Source: an uncultured Spirochaetales bacterium (GTDB lineage: Bacteria; Spirochaetota; Spirochaetia; Sphaerochaetales; Sphaerochaetaceae). From it: a DNA stretch of 51,464 bases. Made by a program: the position numbers and the translations under genes. The notes beneath the pieces were generated by a model, which had not been told where the DNA came from, made no database searches, and saw only the letters and a list, made by a program, of their open reading frames with translations. This document shows, one piece after another, positions 24,218 through 33,165 of this stretch. Numbering within the stretch: position 1 is the stretch's first letter; the number at the start of each line of letters is the position of its first letter. The stretch spans positions 1 to 51,464 of the forward strand of contig CASDZV010000044.1 in the NCBI GenBank assembly GCA_949285905.1, in the 5' to 3' direction.

Positions 24218-24250
24218 CTACGATTTTAAGAATTGTACTGTGATTTTAAG
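24218..24250 (-). promoter_or_regulatory. Two 13-bp direct repeats upstream of oppB, candidate response-regulator sites
   Basis: CTACGATTTTAAG at 24218 and CTGTGATTTTAAG at 24238 on the plus strand: 11 of 13 bases identical and exactly 20 bp (two helical turns) apart. AraC-type regulators usually bind such direct repeats, and one is encoded next door. A related CTACTTTAAG sits at 24187. The oppB promoter itself is not clear: a weak TTTAAT -10 may lie near 24177-24182. Confidence 0.55.
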
Positions 24251-24260
24251 TTTTTACATA

Positions 24261-24284
24261 AAAAAGACCCCGAATTCCGGGGTC
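24261..24284 (-). terminator. Terminator of the YesMN-type two-component genes
   Basis: On the minus strand GACCCCG, loop, CGGGGTC (7-bp perfect stem) followed at once by a T-run. It lies about 45 bases after the response-regulator stop and separates the two-component genes from the opp operon, which therefore needs its own promoter. Confidence 0.8.
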
Positions 24285-24329
24285 CAGAAGATATTGTTAT
24301 CATATATAGAGTTGAGTGTCAATTCACAA

Positions 24330-25433
24330 TCATGGCGTCTCATTCATTTTCACCTGATTTCTATACTGAGCGGGTGTTCTGCCTGTGACTTTCTTGAAAA
24401 TCTGGGCAAAATATTTACCATCCACATACCCGACCTCATCTGCAATCTCGACAATAGTCAGCGAAGGGTCTCTCATCAGGATTTTCGCATGGTCAATCCT
24501 CACTTTCTGTATGTATTCGCTGACCGTCATGCCGACTGTCTTGCTGAAAAGATTTGAAAGATACACAGGAGAGACATAAACTGCGCTTGCAAGGCGCTCA
24601 AGTGATATTTTCTCCTGATAATGTCTCTGGATATACACCATTGCATTCTTGACAGCAAATCCTGATCCTTCCACTCCTGCTACAAGTGAAACAGCCTCTT
24701 TGCATACTGAATGCAGAGCAGTCCGGACAATATCCTTCATCTGGAGCTGAGGATAGCTGCTGCCGACAAAAGGATTCTCCTTCAGCGAAAGTCCCATCTC
24801 AAACAGATTCCGGGAAATCTCTGCATATAGAATAAGGAAGCAATCGAGTATCTGAGTGCTGGTGCTGTTGTTAGTGAATATTGCCTCGATAAAGCCATCT
24901 GCGGCAGCAATGGTCTGTTTCTCATCTCCGTCAAGCAGGGAAGTAATCAGCGTATGCTCAAGCACAACAGGATAAAATGGACACGACAATCCGTCAGAAC
25001 GCGAGAAGATTTCACCAAGGAGAGTTGGCATCTGTGTCCTGTGCATGAAACTGACAACCCCTGTCTTATGCATCGCCTTTCTGAGAGCAGAGAGCATCTC
25101 ATCTGGCATGAACGGCTTGAGAATGTAGCTGACAACACCCAGGTTAAGAGCCTGATGCGAATAGGAGAACTCATCACAGCCGCTTACAACGATGAACGCA
25201 GGCGAAATCTGCCCATCTTTCTCAATCTCTGCAATAACTTCAAGCCCAGACATCTCTGGCATGAGTATATCTATCAGCACAAGATCCGGGTGCTCTCTCC
25301 TTATAAGCTCAAGAGCCTCTCTGCCGTTATCAGCAGTTCCGACAATTTCTATGCCATTCGCATCCCAGTCTATGCATGCAATCATGTCATCGCGCACATC
25401 GGGTTCATCATCTGCAATAACAAGTCTAAACAT
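24330..25433 (-). CDS. Response regulator with AraC-type DNA-binding domain (YesN family)
   Basis: 367 residues. The receiver domain (1-120) has the acidic pocket ADDEPD and the phosphoacceptor Asp55 in LIDILMPEMSG. A helical middle region follows, and the last 100 residues are an AraC helix-turn-helix (YVSPVYLSNLFSKTVGMTVSEY, then VEIADEVGYVDGKYFAQIFK). It overlaps the sensor kinase by eight bases. YesN-type regulators normally activate sugar or peptide ABC transporters; the direct repeats before oppB are the obvious candidate target. Confidence 0.9.
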   Translation of the reverse strand: MFRLVIADDEPDVRDDMIACIDWDANGIEIVGTADNGREALELIRREHPDLVLIDILMPEMSGLEVIAEIEKDGQISPAFIVVSGCDEFSYSHQALNLGVVSYILKPFMPDEMLSALRKAMHKTGVVSFMHRTQMPTLLGEIFSRSDGLSCPFYPVVLEHTLITSLLDGDEKQTIAAADGFIEAIFTNNSTSTQILDCFLILYAEISRNLFEMGLSLKENPFVGSSYPQLQMKDIVRTALHSVCKEAVSLVAGVEGSGFAVKNAMVYIQRHYQEKISLERLASAVYVSPVYLSNLFSKTVGMTVSEYIQKVRIDHAKILMRDPSLTIVEIADEVGYVDGKYFAQIFKKVTGRTPAQYRNQVKMNETP

Positions 25434-27201
25434 TGCTGTTTCCTTCTGTCTTCAAAGGCATCTCCAGATAAATGGTTGTACCCTCTCCTTCTTTGCTATC
25501 GATACGGAAAACAAAATCACTTCCATAGAGCAGAGCAAGACGATCATGTATGTTACGCATTGCAAATCCACTGCTATGAATCGATTCCGCTGTATATTCA
25601 CAAGGAAGCTGTCTGAGCACATCGTGCGGAATACCTGAACCATTATCGGAAATAACAATCAGAAGCCGCGCCCCTGAGACAGAGACGCTGACAGTAATCC
25701 TCAGCACTCTGCCTGAAACATAGCCATGCTTGATAGAATTCTCTGCAAGCGGCTGTATGATGAGCTTGGGAATGATTGTATTCTCAGCTTCTCTGCTGCA
25801 TTCGATACTGAATTCAAGATTGTCCTTGAGTCTCTTTTTCTCAAGAGTCAGATAATACATCGTTATAGCGCACTCTTTTGATACAGGAATCATACTGTTT
25901 CCCTTATTCAGAGAGATGCGCAGCACCTGAGCCAGCGCATATGCCGTATCCGCAGTCTCCAAGTCCCCGCGACGCATCGCGCTCCACTGGATGCCATTGA
26001 GAAGATTATACATGAAATGAGGATCAATCTGCGCCTGCTGGAGAAGAAGCTCAGCCTCCCTTGTTTTGATCTGGGCAACATATTTCTCCTCAATAAGCTG
26101 CTGGTTCTTCTCGACCATATTATTAAATGCTTTTCCAAGCATACCAATCTCATCGTCGGTATTGAATGACAGCCTTATGCTGAAATCACCATCGGAGAAT
26201 GCATTCATTGACTGCCGGAGTTTGTTCAGAGGTTTTGTAAGCCATCTGCTGACAACCGTTATCAGTGGAATGAATAGAAGAATGTATATCGCTGTTGTCA
26301 GCAATATGATCCGCCTTATATCAGCTACATATGCCTCCAGTGCGGATACAGGTATTTCATTGTAAAGATAGAGAGGAGTATCTGTAATGCGTTCATAGAT
26401 AAAAAGAGTCTCCTCCCCTCCTTCTGCAAGGAAGAAATGGCCTGAATTTCCTTTTGAGCGTGATAAAAGCCGGAGAGCTTTGTCCTCGTCGACAGGGTAC
26501 GGACTCTTGTTCACAGCACTCCGGCCCGACTGTGCATCAATTATGTACAGATCACGGCTGTATGAAGCTGTATATGGCACATCAAAAGTAAGGAGGTGTC
26601 TGATGTCAATAGAGATGCAGAGAACGCCAAGAACGCGCGAATTGGCTGCGCTGTATATCTTCATCCAGAGTGACAGCTTCGGCGAGTTGTCAAGCTTGAA
26701 CAGGACAGAAGAGCCTTCATCAATGAATTCCCACATCCAGTCACTGCTGCCAGACATGAATGAACGGAAACTGCGCCTCGATCCCTGGTGGACAGGTCCT
26801 GAAGAACCGTCAATGACCATATACTGAACAGGTGATCCGGAGGGTGTGTACAGCACAATATTCAGAACATAATTGAGCGTTCGCAGATAACCTATGAGCT
26901 CAGTTTCAGAGCGGACATTGCCCTGAAAAGAACTGAACGTATTCTGCAGATCAATTTCCGAGCTGCTGTAATTAGCGATACCCTTGATATACGAACAGGC
27001 ATTTCTTGCTATGCTGGCACCTGAAGAGCAGTAGACGACCCCGTCGGAAATCATATCGTCATTGGCGACAGAAACCGCAGAGAAATAGACGAAAAGCTCC
27101 ATGCTGAGAAAGATAAGGAAGCTCGTGATATACAGAAAAGCAGTGATTTTAGTACTGAGACGCAAAGAACTAACATATGAACGAAATCTGCCTAACCTCA
27201 C
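25426..27201 (-). CDS. Sensor histidine kinase (YesM family)
   Basis: 591 residues with a GTG start. I chose this GTG because AAGGAGGG lies about ten bases upstream; an ATG reading to 27273 would run through its own promoter. Transmembrane helices lie at about 17-42 and 296-318 around a large extracytoplasmic sensor domain. A HAMP linker (SRWLTKPLNKLRQSM) and a His_kinase domain with QIDPHFMYNLLNG (His395) follow, then the ATPase domain with ENSIKHG and DNGSGIPHDV. It should phosphorylate the adjacent AraC-type regulator and probably senses the opp-operon substrate. Confidence 0.88.
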   Translation of the reverse strand: MRLGRFRSYVSSLRLSTKITAFLYITSFLIFLSMELFVYFSAVSVANDDMISDGVVYCSSGASIARNACSYIKGIANYSSSEIDLQNTFSSFQGNVRSETELIGYLRTLNYVLNIVLYTPSGSPVQYMVIDGSSGPVHQGSRRSFRSFMSGSSDWMWEFIDEGSSVLFKLDNSPKLSLWMKIYSAANSRVLGVLCISIDIRHLLTFDVPYTASYSRDLYIIDAQSGRSAVNKSPYPVDEDKALRLLSRSKGNSGHFFLAEGGEETLFIYERITDTPLYLYNEIPVSALEAYVADIRRIILLTTAIYILLFIPLITVVSRWLTKPLNKLRQSMNAFSDGDFSIRLSFNTDDEIGMLGKAFNNMVEKNQQLIEEKYVAQIKTREAELLLQQAQIDPHFMYNLLNGIQWSAMRRGDLETADTAYALAQVLRISLNKGNSMIPVSKECAITMYYLTLEKKRLKDNLEFSIECSREAENTIIPKLIIQPLAENSIKHGYVSGRVLRITVSVSVSGARLLIVISDNGSGIPHDVLRQLPCEYTAESIHSSGFAMRNIHDRLALLYGSDFVFRIDSKEGEGTTIYLEMPLKTEGNSNV

Positions 27202-27243
27202 GAAACGCTTCCCTCCTTGCAGATGCAAAAGGTACCTTTGCTT

Positions 27244-27273
27244 AATATATCCTTGCAAAAAGGACGGTTGCAA
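27244..27273 (-). promoter_or_regulatory. Promoter of the two-component genes
   Basis: TTGCAA, 18 bases, TATATT on the minus strand, predicting a start near 27237 and a leader of about 36 bases before the GTG. Confidence 0.5.
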
Positions 27274-27358
27274 TACTCAGCATCTGAATAAGACGCTAAT
27301 ACGGATGCCAGAAACAGAAATTTTTTGTATAAATATTCACAAGACTGCATACAAAACA

Positions 27359-27387
27359 TTGAAAATAGAATTTGCATTAGCTATAGT
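27359..27387 (+). promoter_or_regulatory. Strong sigma70-type promoter of the TrpXYZ-type operon
   Basis: TTGAAA, exactly 17 bases, TATAGT: one mismatch to each consensus hexamer. The predicted start is near 27394, giving a short leader with CGGAGG before the ATG at 27411. Confidence 0.75.
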
Positions 27388-27410
27388 CTAAGAAAACTTT
27401 CGGAGGAAAC

Positions 27411-28415
27411 ATGAAAAGATACATCGCTCTATTTCTGATGCTTTTTGCAGCATTCACTCTCGCAGCAGGCGGAAGCGGCGAGGCTGCCGCAGATGACGGC
27501 ACTGTTCTCGTAGGTATTTCCAAATTGCTTTCACATGCAGCGCTCGATGCTGCAGAACAGGGTATCCAGGACTATCTTGCGACCACTGATCTCAACGTCA
27601 GATATGATCTGCAGAATGCAAACGGAGATATCTCCACAGCAGCATCGATTGCACAGCAGTTTGACAGCGAGCACTGCGATGTCGTTGTCGGCATCGGTAC
27701 AGCTTCTGCACAGGCTCTTGCAAATGTCTTCACAGACATCCCAGTGCTTTTTGCAGCTGTGACCGACCCCGTCGATGCAGGTCTTGTCATCTCAAATGAC
27801 GGAAGCCCTGATACAAACGTATGCGGTGTTTCAGATATGAATCCAGTCGAGGAGCAGATCAAGCTTCTTCATGAAATCACTGGTGCAACAAGAATCGGCA
27901 ACGTCTACTCTTCTGGCGAGCAGAATGGTGTTGTTCTGATGCAGCAGGCGCAGGCCGCATGTGACAAGCTTGGACTTGAGCTTGTGACAGTTGCTGTCTC
28001 CAACTCCTCTGAAGTAAGAACTGCGCTTCAGTCAATCATCGACCGCGTCGATGCTGTCTACATTGCCACAGACAACAATGTAATTTCCGCTATCGCGACA
28101 ATCGATGATGTCTGCAATGATGCCGGAATCCCTCTTTTCTCTGCAGATCCATCAGGTATTGACGGGCTTGAGTGCATGATTGCGTGGGGATTCAATTATC
28201 ATTCAATCGGTACAGCAACAGGACGTCTTATCGAGGATATCATCGTAAATGGTGCAAACCCTGGCGAGCAGGGAACTGTGTTCCTCACCGATCCTGCAGA
28301 TTTCGAGCTCTGGTTCAATCTTGATACAGCTGAGAAACTTGGGTATACAATTCCACAGGAGTATCTTGATACTGCAGCGGTTATCATCGAAAATGGCGTA
28401 AAGACAGTACGCTGA
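27411..28415 (+). CDS. ABC substrate-binding protein, TrpX-type
   Basis: 334 residues. The signal peptide MKRYIALFLMLFAAFTLAA is followed by GGSGEAAADDG. The mature part repeats the landmarks of the orphan copy at 11273: GISKLLSHAALDAAEQGIQD, VVVGIGTASAQALANVFTDI, SVSNSSEV-like and YIATDNNVISAIATI. It heads an operon with a matching permease and ATPase. TrpX-type proteins bind tryptophan in streptococci; the adjacent tryptophanase-family enzyme supports an aromatic amino acid, but the ligand is not proven. Confidence 0.88.
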   Translation: MKRYIALFLMLFAAFTLAAGGSGEAAADDGTVLVGISKLLSHAALDAAEQGIQDYLATTDLNVRYDLQNANGDISTAASIAQQFDSEHCDVVVGIGTASAQALANVFTDIPVLFAAVTDPVDAGLVISNDGSPDTNVCGVSDMNPVEEQIKLLHEITGATRIGNVYSSGEQNGVVLMQQAQAACDKLGLELVTVAVSNSSEVRTALQSIIDRVDAVYIATDNNVISAIATIDDVCNDAGIPLFSADPSGIDGLECMIAWGFNYHSIGTATGRLIEDIIVNGANPGEQGTVFLTDPADFELWFNLDTAEKLGYTIPQEYLDTAAVIIENGVKTVR

Positions 28416-28434
28416 AAATCCACTAAATGGATGG

Positions 28435-28457
28435 GAAGGCCGCCACTGGTGGCCTTC
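28435..28457 (+). other. Intercistronic hairpin between binding protein and permease
   Basis: GAAGGCC-G-CC, loop ACT, GG-T-GGCCTTC: a strong stem followed by TCTTCTGTTTT. It probably acts as a partial terminator or stabiliser, giving more binding protein than permease. Confidence 0.6.
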
Positions 28458-28480
28458 TCTTCTGTTTTCAGAGGTAGGAA

Positions 28481-29416
28481 ATGATTGAAGGAATATTAGT
28501 AGAAGGCCTTATCTTTGCCATCATGGCACTTGGAATTCTTATCAGCTACAGAATTCTCGACATGGCTGACCTGACATGTGACGGTTCTGTCGCAACAGGT
28601 GCTGCTGTAGCTACAATGTGCATCGTCAATGGCCTTGGCATAACAGTCGGACTCATCATGAGCTTCCTGGTCGGTGTTCTCACAGGCCTTGTCACAGCAA
28701 CAATACATAATAAGCTGAAGCTTCCGGTACTCCTTGCCGGTATTCTGACAATGACAATGCTCTATTCCGTGAACCTGAGGATTCTCGGAAACAAGGCGAA
28801 TGTCTCGCTTGTGCGTGTGGAGACGCTCTACCGTCTCTTCCCCGAATGGTTCTCTTTTGTACCAAGCGATGTCGCAGCGCTTCTCGGAACTCTCATTTTT
28901 GTTGTAGCCGTTACTGTCCTGATGGATCTCTTCTTCCGTTCGGATCTGGGCATGGCTATCGGAGCGATGGGTGGAAATGAGCAGGTAATCATCTCACAGG
29001 GCATGAATCCGGCAACGCTCAAACTCATCGGTCTTGGGCTGTCGAACGGTCTCATCGCGCTATCGGGAGGACTGCTTGCACAGTATCAGGGCTTTGCCGA
29101 CGCAAACCTCGGCCAAGGCATGGTTGTCCAGGGCCTCGCGGCTGTCATGATAGGAGAATTCCTCTTCTCATCGAACAAAATCTCCCTGATAACGCTGCGC
29201 TGTATACTCGGAGGAATCATCTATAAAGGCCTGATGTTCCTTGGAAGAAAGTATGGATACCTTGTCGGTATCACACCGAATGACTTCAAGCTCCTGACAG
29301 GCATTCTTGTCATCATATCGCTGACTGTTGCCAAGACAAGGACAATGGCTTCTGACAAAGCAGCAAGGAAGAAATCGATTGAGCGCACAATGAACAAGGA
29401 GGGATTCAATGCTTGA
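28481..29416 (+). CDS. ABC transporter permease, TrpY-type
   Basis: 311 residues with about eight to nine hydrophobic segments, beginning MIEGILVEGLIFAIMALGIL. SYRILDMADLTCDGSVATGA is the hallmark of the branched-chain/TrpY permease group, as is GAMGGNEQVIISQGMNPATLK. It forms the channel for the binding protein upstream. The ATPase ATG lies inside its last codons, so translation is coupled. GAGG precedes the start. Confidence 0.88.
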   Translation: MIEGILVEGLIFAIMALGILISYRILDMADLTCDGSVATGAAVATMCIVNGLGITVGLIMSFLVGVLTGLVTATIHNKLKLPVLLAGILTMTMLYSVNLRILGNKANVSLVRVETLYRLFPEWFSFVPSDVAALLGTLIFVVAVTVLMDLFFRSDLGMAIGAMGGNEQVIISQGMNPATLKLIGLGLSNGLIALSGGLLAQYQGFADANLGQGMVVQGLAAVMIGEFLFSSNKISLITLRCILGGIIYKGLMFLGRKYGYLVGITPNDFKLLTGILVIISLTVAKTRTMASDKAARKKSIERTMNKEGFNA

Positions 29417-30197
29417 GATCCAGCACGTAACAAAAGTCTTCTTTCCAGGAACAGTGAATGAGAAGGTGGCGCTGGAGAACATCAACCTCCACGTAGAGAA
29501 CGGTGATGTCGTCTGTGTAATCGGATCAAACGGTTCCGGCAAATCAACTCTCTTCAACATGATTGCAGGTACATTCCCTGTGACAAACGGGAAAATCATT
29601 GTTAACGGCACTGATGTGACGAATGCTCCGGAATACAAAAGGGCGTTCTATATCGGCAGAATCTTCCAGGATCCGACGAAAGGAACAAGTGCGAACATGT
29701 CCATTGAAGACAACATGAACCTTGCATACACAAAGGGAATGAAAGGACTGAAGTTCGGCCTCACTGCAGAAAGAAGAAAGGAATTCAGGAAACTTCTGGA
29801 ACCGATCGGACTTGAAGACAGGATGGCAGACAATGTCGGACTGCTCTCAGGAGGACAGAGGCAGGCTCTCACACTCCTGATGACAACACTCTCCAAGCCA
29901 TCGCTGATGCTTCTTGATGAACATACTGCGGCGCTCGACCCCAGAAATGCCGAGATTGTCATGGATCTGACAAAAAAATACATCGAAGAAGGGCATCTCA
30001 CTGCTATGATGGTCACGCATAATATGCAGTTCGCCATTGATTACGGCAACAGACTGATCATGATGGATGAGGGGCATATCATCCTCGACATCAAAGGCGA
30101 AGAGAAGAAGAAACTCACAGTGCAATCCCTTGTCGACAAGTTCAGGGAAATCCGCAAGAAGGACTTCACATCAGATGAAGGACTTCTCACTGAGTGA
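29409..30197 (+). CDS. ABC transporter ATPase, TrpZ-type
   Basis: 262 residues. Walker A GSNGSGKST near residue 40, Q-loop IFQDPTKGTSANMSIEDN, signature LLSGGQRQAL, Walker B LMLLDEHTAALD (with His in place of Pro, typical of this subgroup) and switch THNMQFAIDYG are all present. It is the motor of the TrpXYZ-type importer. The stop is three bases before the MATE gene. Confidence 0.9.
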   Translation: MLEIQHVTKVFFPGTVNEKVALENINLHVENGDVVCVIGSNGSGKSTLFNMIAGTFPVTNGKIIVNGTDVTNAPEYKRAFYIGRIFQDPTKGTSANMSIEDNMNLAYTKGMKGLKFGLTAERRKEFRKLLEPIGLEDRMADNVGLLSGGQRQALTLLMTTLSKPSLMLLDEHTAALDPRNAEIVMDLTKKYIEEGHLTAMMVTHNMQFAIDYGNRLIMMDEGHIILDIKGEEKKKLTVQSLVDKFREIRKKDFTSDEGLLTE

Positions 30198-30200
30198 AAA

Positions 30201-31544
30201 ATGATGAAAGAGCAGCATCAGTTTACAGCCCGGGATCTCCGGGCTTTGATTATCCCTCTTATAGCAGACTCATTCCTGTCCATTCTCATAGGCATGGCTG
30301 ATACGATAATGGTATCAGCGTGCGGAGAAGCGGCGGTATCAGGGGTGTCACTGGTAGATTCAATATCGAATCTGCTGATTACAGTCTTCTCCGCATTTGC
30401 AACGGGAGGAGCAGTTGTCGTATCCCAGTATCTTGGACATAAGGAATATAACAAGGCAAAAGACAGCGCTAAGAACCTGATATACATCTCTGTTGCGATC
30501 TCCGTACTGATGACTGCCGTTATTCTTCCGCTCAGGTCACATGTCATTGATATCCTCTTCGGTTCAATCGAGCAGGATGTGAAGATCTATACAGATCAGT
30601 ACTTTGTGCCTATTCTCGTCTCCTATCCCTTCCTGGCTGTCTATTCTGGCCTTACAGCCATCTCACGCTCAGAAAGGAAGAGCTTCAGGACAATGATGGT
30701 ATCGCTTCTGATGAATGTGATAAACATCGGAGGGAACGCAATACTTATCTATGGAGCCGGACTGGGACCGAGAGGTGCAGGTGTCGCATCGCTGGCCTCC
30801 CGTATTGCCGGATGCCTGGTTATGGCAGCACTGATGATGAACAGAAATGAGGAGCTCAACATCAGAGGACTTCATAGAGGACCTGTTTCGCCATATCTTA
30901 TCTCCAGAATCCTGCGTATAGGTGTTCCATCCGGTCTGGAGGGCGCGGCATTCCACGTCGGAAAAATTCTGGTGCAATCACTTGTCGCATCGCTTGGAAC
31001 GTCTGCAATTGCCATCAATGCCGTTGTCGGAAACTATAACGCATACGCGAACATCCCTGGAAACGGCATCAATCTGGCTATGATCACAATTGTGGGACAG
31101 TGCAGGGGCCAGGGCAATGTGAAAGATGTCAGATACTACACAAGACTGCTGACGGCACTTGTCTTCATCTCTACAATCATCATATGCATCCCGTTCTACA
31201 TAATCACTCCGGAGGTTGTCAGCTTCTACGGGCTTGAAAATGCTTCAATCAGCGAAGCAATCCCGATCTGCAGGCTCTGCCTGATAATGTGTGTCTCTCT
31301 GTGGCCGTTCGCATTCACGCTCCCGAACATGCTCAAAGCTGTCGGCGATGTGAAATTCATTCTCTTCGCCTCATTCTCTTCCATGTGGCTCTGCCGTGTC
31401 GGTGGCGCATATGCAATGGTAAAGCTTTTGGGCATGGGAGTGGAGGCAATATGGTATGCGATGTATCTGGACTGGTTGCTGCGCGGTACCCTATATCTCT
31501 GGAGAGTTGTCAGTGGACGCTGGGAGACGAAAAGGGTAATCTAA
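30201..31544 (+). CDS. MATE-family multidrug/metabolite efflux transporter
   Basis: 447 residues, about twelve membrane segments. The two-fold repeat of the family is visible: N-terminal LIIPLIADSFLSILIGMADTIMVS and second half RILRIGVPSGLEGAAFHVGKIL. MATE proteins use sodium or proton gradients to export organic cations or metabolites. It begins three bases after the ABC ATPase and thus is in the same operon; it could export a product of the adjacent lyase, for example indole or phenol-like compounds, which is inference. There is no good Shine-Dalgarno, suggesting coupling. Confidence 0.88.
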   Translation: MMKEQHQFTARDLRALIIPLIADSFLSILIGMADTIMVSACGEAAVSGVSLVDSISNLLITVFSAFATGGAVVVSQYLGHKEYNKAKDSAKNLIYISVAISVLMTAVILPLRSHVIDILFGSIEQDVKIYTDQYFVPILVSYPFLAVYSGLTAISRSERKSFRTMMVSLLMNVINIGGNAILIYGAGLGPRGAGVASLASRIAGCLVMAALMMNRNEELNIRGLHRGPVSPYLISRILRIGVPSGLEGAAFHVGKILVQSLVASLGTSAIAINAVVGNYNAYANIPGNGINLAMITIVGQCRGQGNVKDVRYYTRLLTALVFISTIIICIPFYIITPEVVSFYGLENASISEAIPICRLCLIMCVSLWPFAFTLPNMLKAVGDVKFILFASFSSMWLCRVGGAYAMVKLLGMGVEAIWYAMYLDWLLRGTLYLWRVVSGRWETKRVI

Positions 31545-31605
31545 GGCAGAATCGAATAATTATGCATAAAATATAAATTTTCCTGCATATCTAAATAGAT
31601 TTTAT

Positions 31606-31648
31606 TTGACTTTGTCCTCTTCCTTATTAACACTAAAAAGAAAGAGGA
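31606..31648 (+). promoter_or_regulatory. Leader of the tryptophanase-family gene with a Shine-Dalgarno-masking hairpin
   Basis: TTGACT at 31606 may be a -35, though no good -10 follows at 17 bases. From 31615, TCCTCTTCCTT can pair with AAGAAAGAGGA (31638-31648): 10 of 11 positions pair, and the 3' arm holds the AGAGG ribosome binding site of the ATG at 31654. Translation could be controlled by this fold. Confidence 0.5.
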
Positions 31649-31653
31649 ACAGT

Positions 31654-33099
31654 ATGCAGGAAATTCAATTCTATACAGGAGAAAGCATTCCGCTTGAACT
31701 CCACAAAGTCAGAATCGTCCAGAAACTTGATCTGGTACCGGTTGAAAGGCGCGCAGAAGCGATAAAGGAAGCAGGGAACAACACATTCCTATTGAAGAAC
31801 AAGGACATTTTCCTTGATATGCTCACTGACAGCGGTGTCAATGCAATGAGCGACCGTCAGCTTGCCGCCATGATGATTGCAGATGACAGTTATGCTGGAA
31901 GCGCTACATTCACACGACTTACAGACAAACTCGAAGAAATTTTCGGCACACATTATTTCCTTCCTGCTCATCAGGGAAGGGCTGCAGAGAATATTCTGGC
32001 TATGACCTTTGTTGAAAAAGGCACGATTATACCGATGAACTATCACTTCACTACGACAAAGGCGCATATCACAAGGCTGGGTGGCTACGTTGAGGAACTC
32101 GTCATTGATGAGGGTACCGAGATAACAAGCACCCATCCATTCAAAGGGAATTTCGACCTCACCAGGCTTAAGAAACTCTTCGATGAGAAGGGAGATAGAA
32201 TACCATTCGTCAGGATAGAAGCAGGAACGAACCTCATCGGAGGACAGCCTCTCTCGCTGGAGAATATCGAGGCTGTATCGGACATTACTCACAGCTATGG
32301 CAAGCTTGTGGTGATGGATGCGAGCCTCCTGCAGGACAATCTCTATTTCATCAAGACAAGAGAGGAGAAAGCAAGGAATCTCTCTGTCAGGGAGATTACA
32401 AAACGAATCGCTGACAAGATGGATATCATATACTTCTCCGCCCGGAAACTCGGCTTTGCACGCGGTGGAGGTCTCGCGATGAGGGATGAGAAGCTCTATC
32501 TGAAGATGAGGGAGCTGGTACCGATGTTCGAGGGCTTCCTCACCTACGGAGGCATGAGCGTAAGAGAAATGGAAGCAATGGCAGTGGGACTTGAGGAGAC
32601 GATGGACATGGATGTCATCTCTCAGGGACCATTATTTATAAAATACATGACTGATGAACTCCTGAGACTGGGAGTGCCTGTAGTGACACCGGCAGGAGGA
32701 CTGGGATGCCATCTTGATGCCACACGCTTCATACCTCATGTCAGACAGGAAGAGTACCCTGCAGGTGCACTTGCTGCCGCTCTCTATATCGCAGGAGGCA
32801 TCCGGGGAATGGAACGAGGCACGATATCAGAACAGAGGGAAGAGGATGGTTCAGAGCATCTTGCATCTGTCGAACTTCTGCGTCTTGCTGTTCCCCGCCG
32901 CGTCTTCACACTCTCACAGATCAAATATGCTGTTGACAGAATCAAATGGCTCTATGACAACAGAAATCTGATAGGCGGACTGAAATTCGTCGAGGAGCCT
33001 TCATCCCTCAGGTTCTTCTTCGGCCGTCTTGATCCTGTATCAGACTGGCAGCAGAAGCTTGTAGAAGCATTCCGGAAGGATTTCGGAGACAGTCTCTGA
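31654..33099 (+). CDS. Tryptophanase / tyrosine phenol-lyase family beta-eliminating lyase
   Basis: 481 residues, PLP-dependent. The start with AGAGG upstream is used; the TTG at 31606 is a poorer choice. Lys265 (FSARK) is the expected PLP lysine and Asp222 the pyridine-N contact; HQGRAAEN and AVPRR are conserved. FTTT (Thr133) and GMERG (Arg388) match the phenol-binding Thr and Arg of tyrosine phenol-lyase rather than tryptophanase. However the arginine that contacts the PLP hydroxyl in both enzymes is Leu225. Expected products are pyruvate, ammonia and indole or phenol, but specificity is uncertain. It follows the TrpXYZ-MATE operon. Confidence 0.82.
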   Translation: MQEIQFYTGESIPLELHKVRIVQKLDLVPVERRAEAIKEAGNNTFLLKNKDIFLDMLTDSGVNAMSDRQLAAMMIADDSYAGSATFTRLTDKLEEIFGTHYFLPAHQGRAAENILAMTFVEKGTIIPMNYHFTTTKAHITRLGGYVEELVIDEGTEITSTHPFKGNFDLTRLKKLFDEKGDRIPFVRIEAGTNLIGGQPLSLENIEAVSDITHSYGKLVVMDASLLQDNLYFIKTREEKARNLSVREITKRIADKMDIIYFSARKLGFARGGGLAMRDEKLYLKMRELVPMFEGFLTYGGMSVREMEAMAVGLEETMDMDVISQGPLFIKYMTDELLRLGVPVVTPAGGLGCHLDATRFIPHVRQEEYPAGALAAALYIAGGIRGMERGTISEQREEDGSEHLASVELLRLAVPRRVFTLSQIKYAVDRIKWLYDNRNLIGGLKFVEEPSSLRFFFGRLDPVSDWQQKLVEAFRKDFGDSL

Positions 33100-33111
33100 C
33101 AAGACACGCAG

Positions 33112-33145
33112 CAAACCCTTCAAGTTCGCAAGAAGGGTTTGTTCA
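33112..33145 (+). terminator. Terminator after the tryptophanase-family gene
   Basis: A 10-bp perfect stem (CAAACCCTTC / GAAGGGTTTG, 10-base loop) beginning 13 bases after the stop. The following TTCATT is a weak T-tract. Confidence 0.65.
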
Positions 33146-33165
33146 TTCCTCAGAATGAATCTGTG

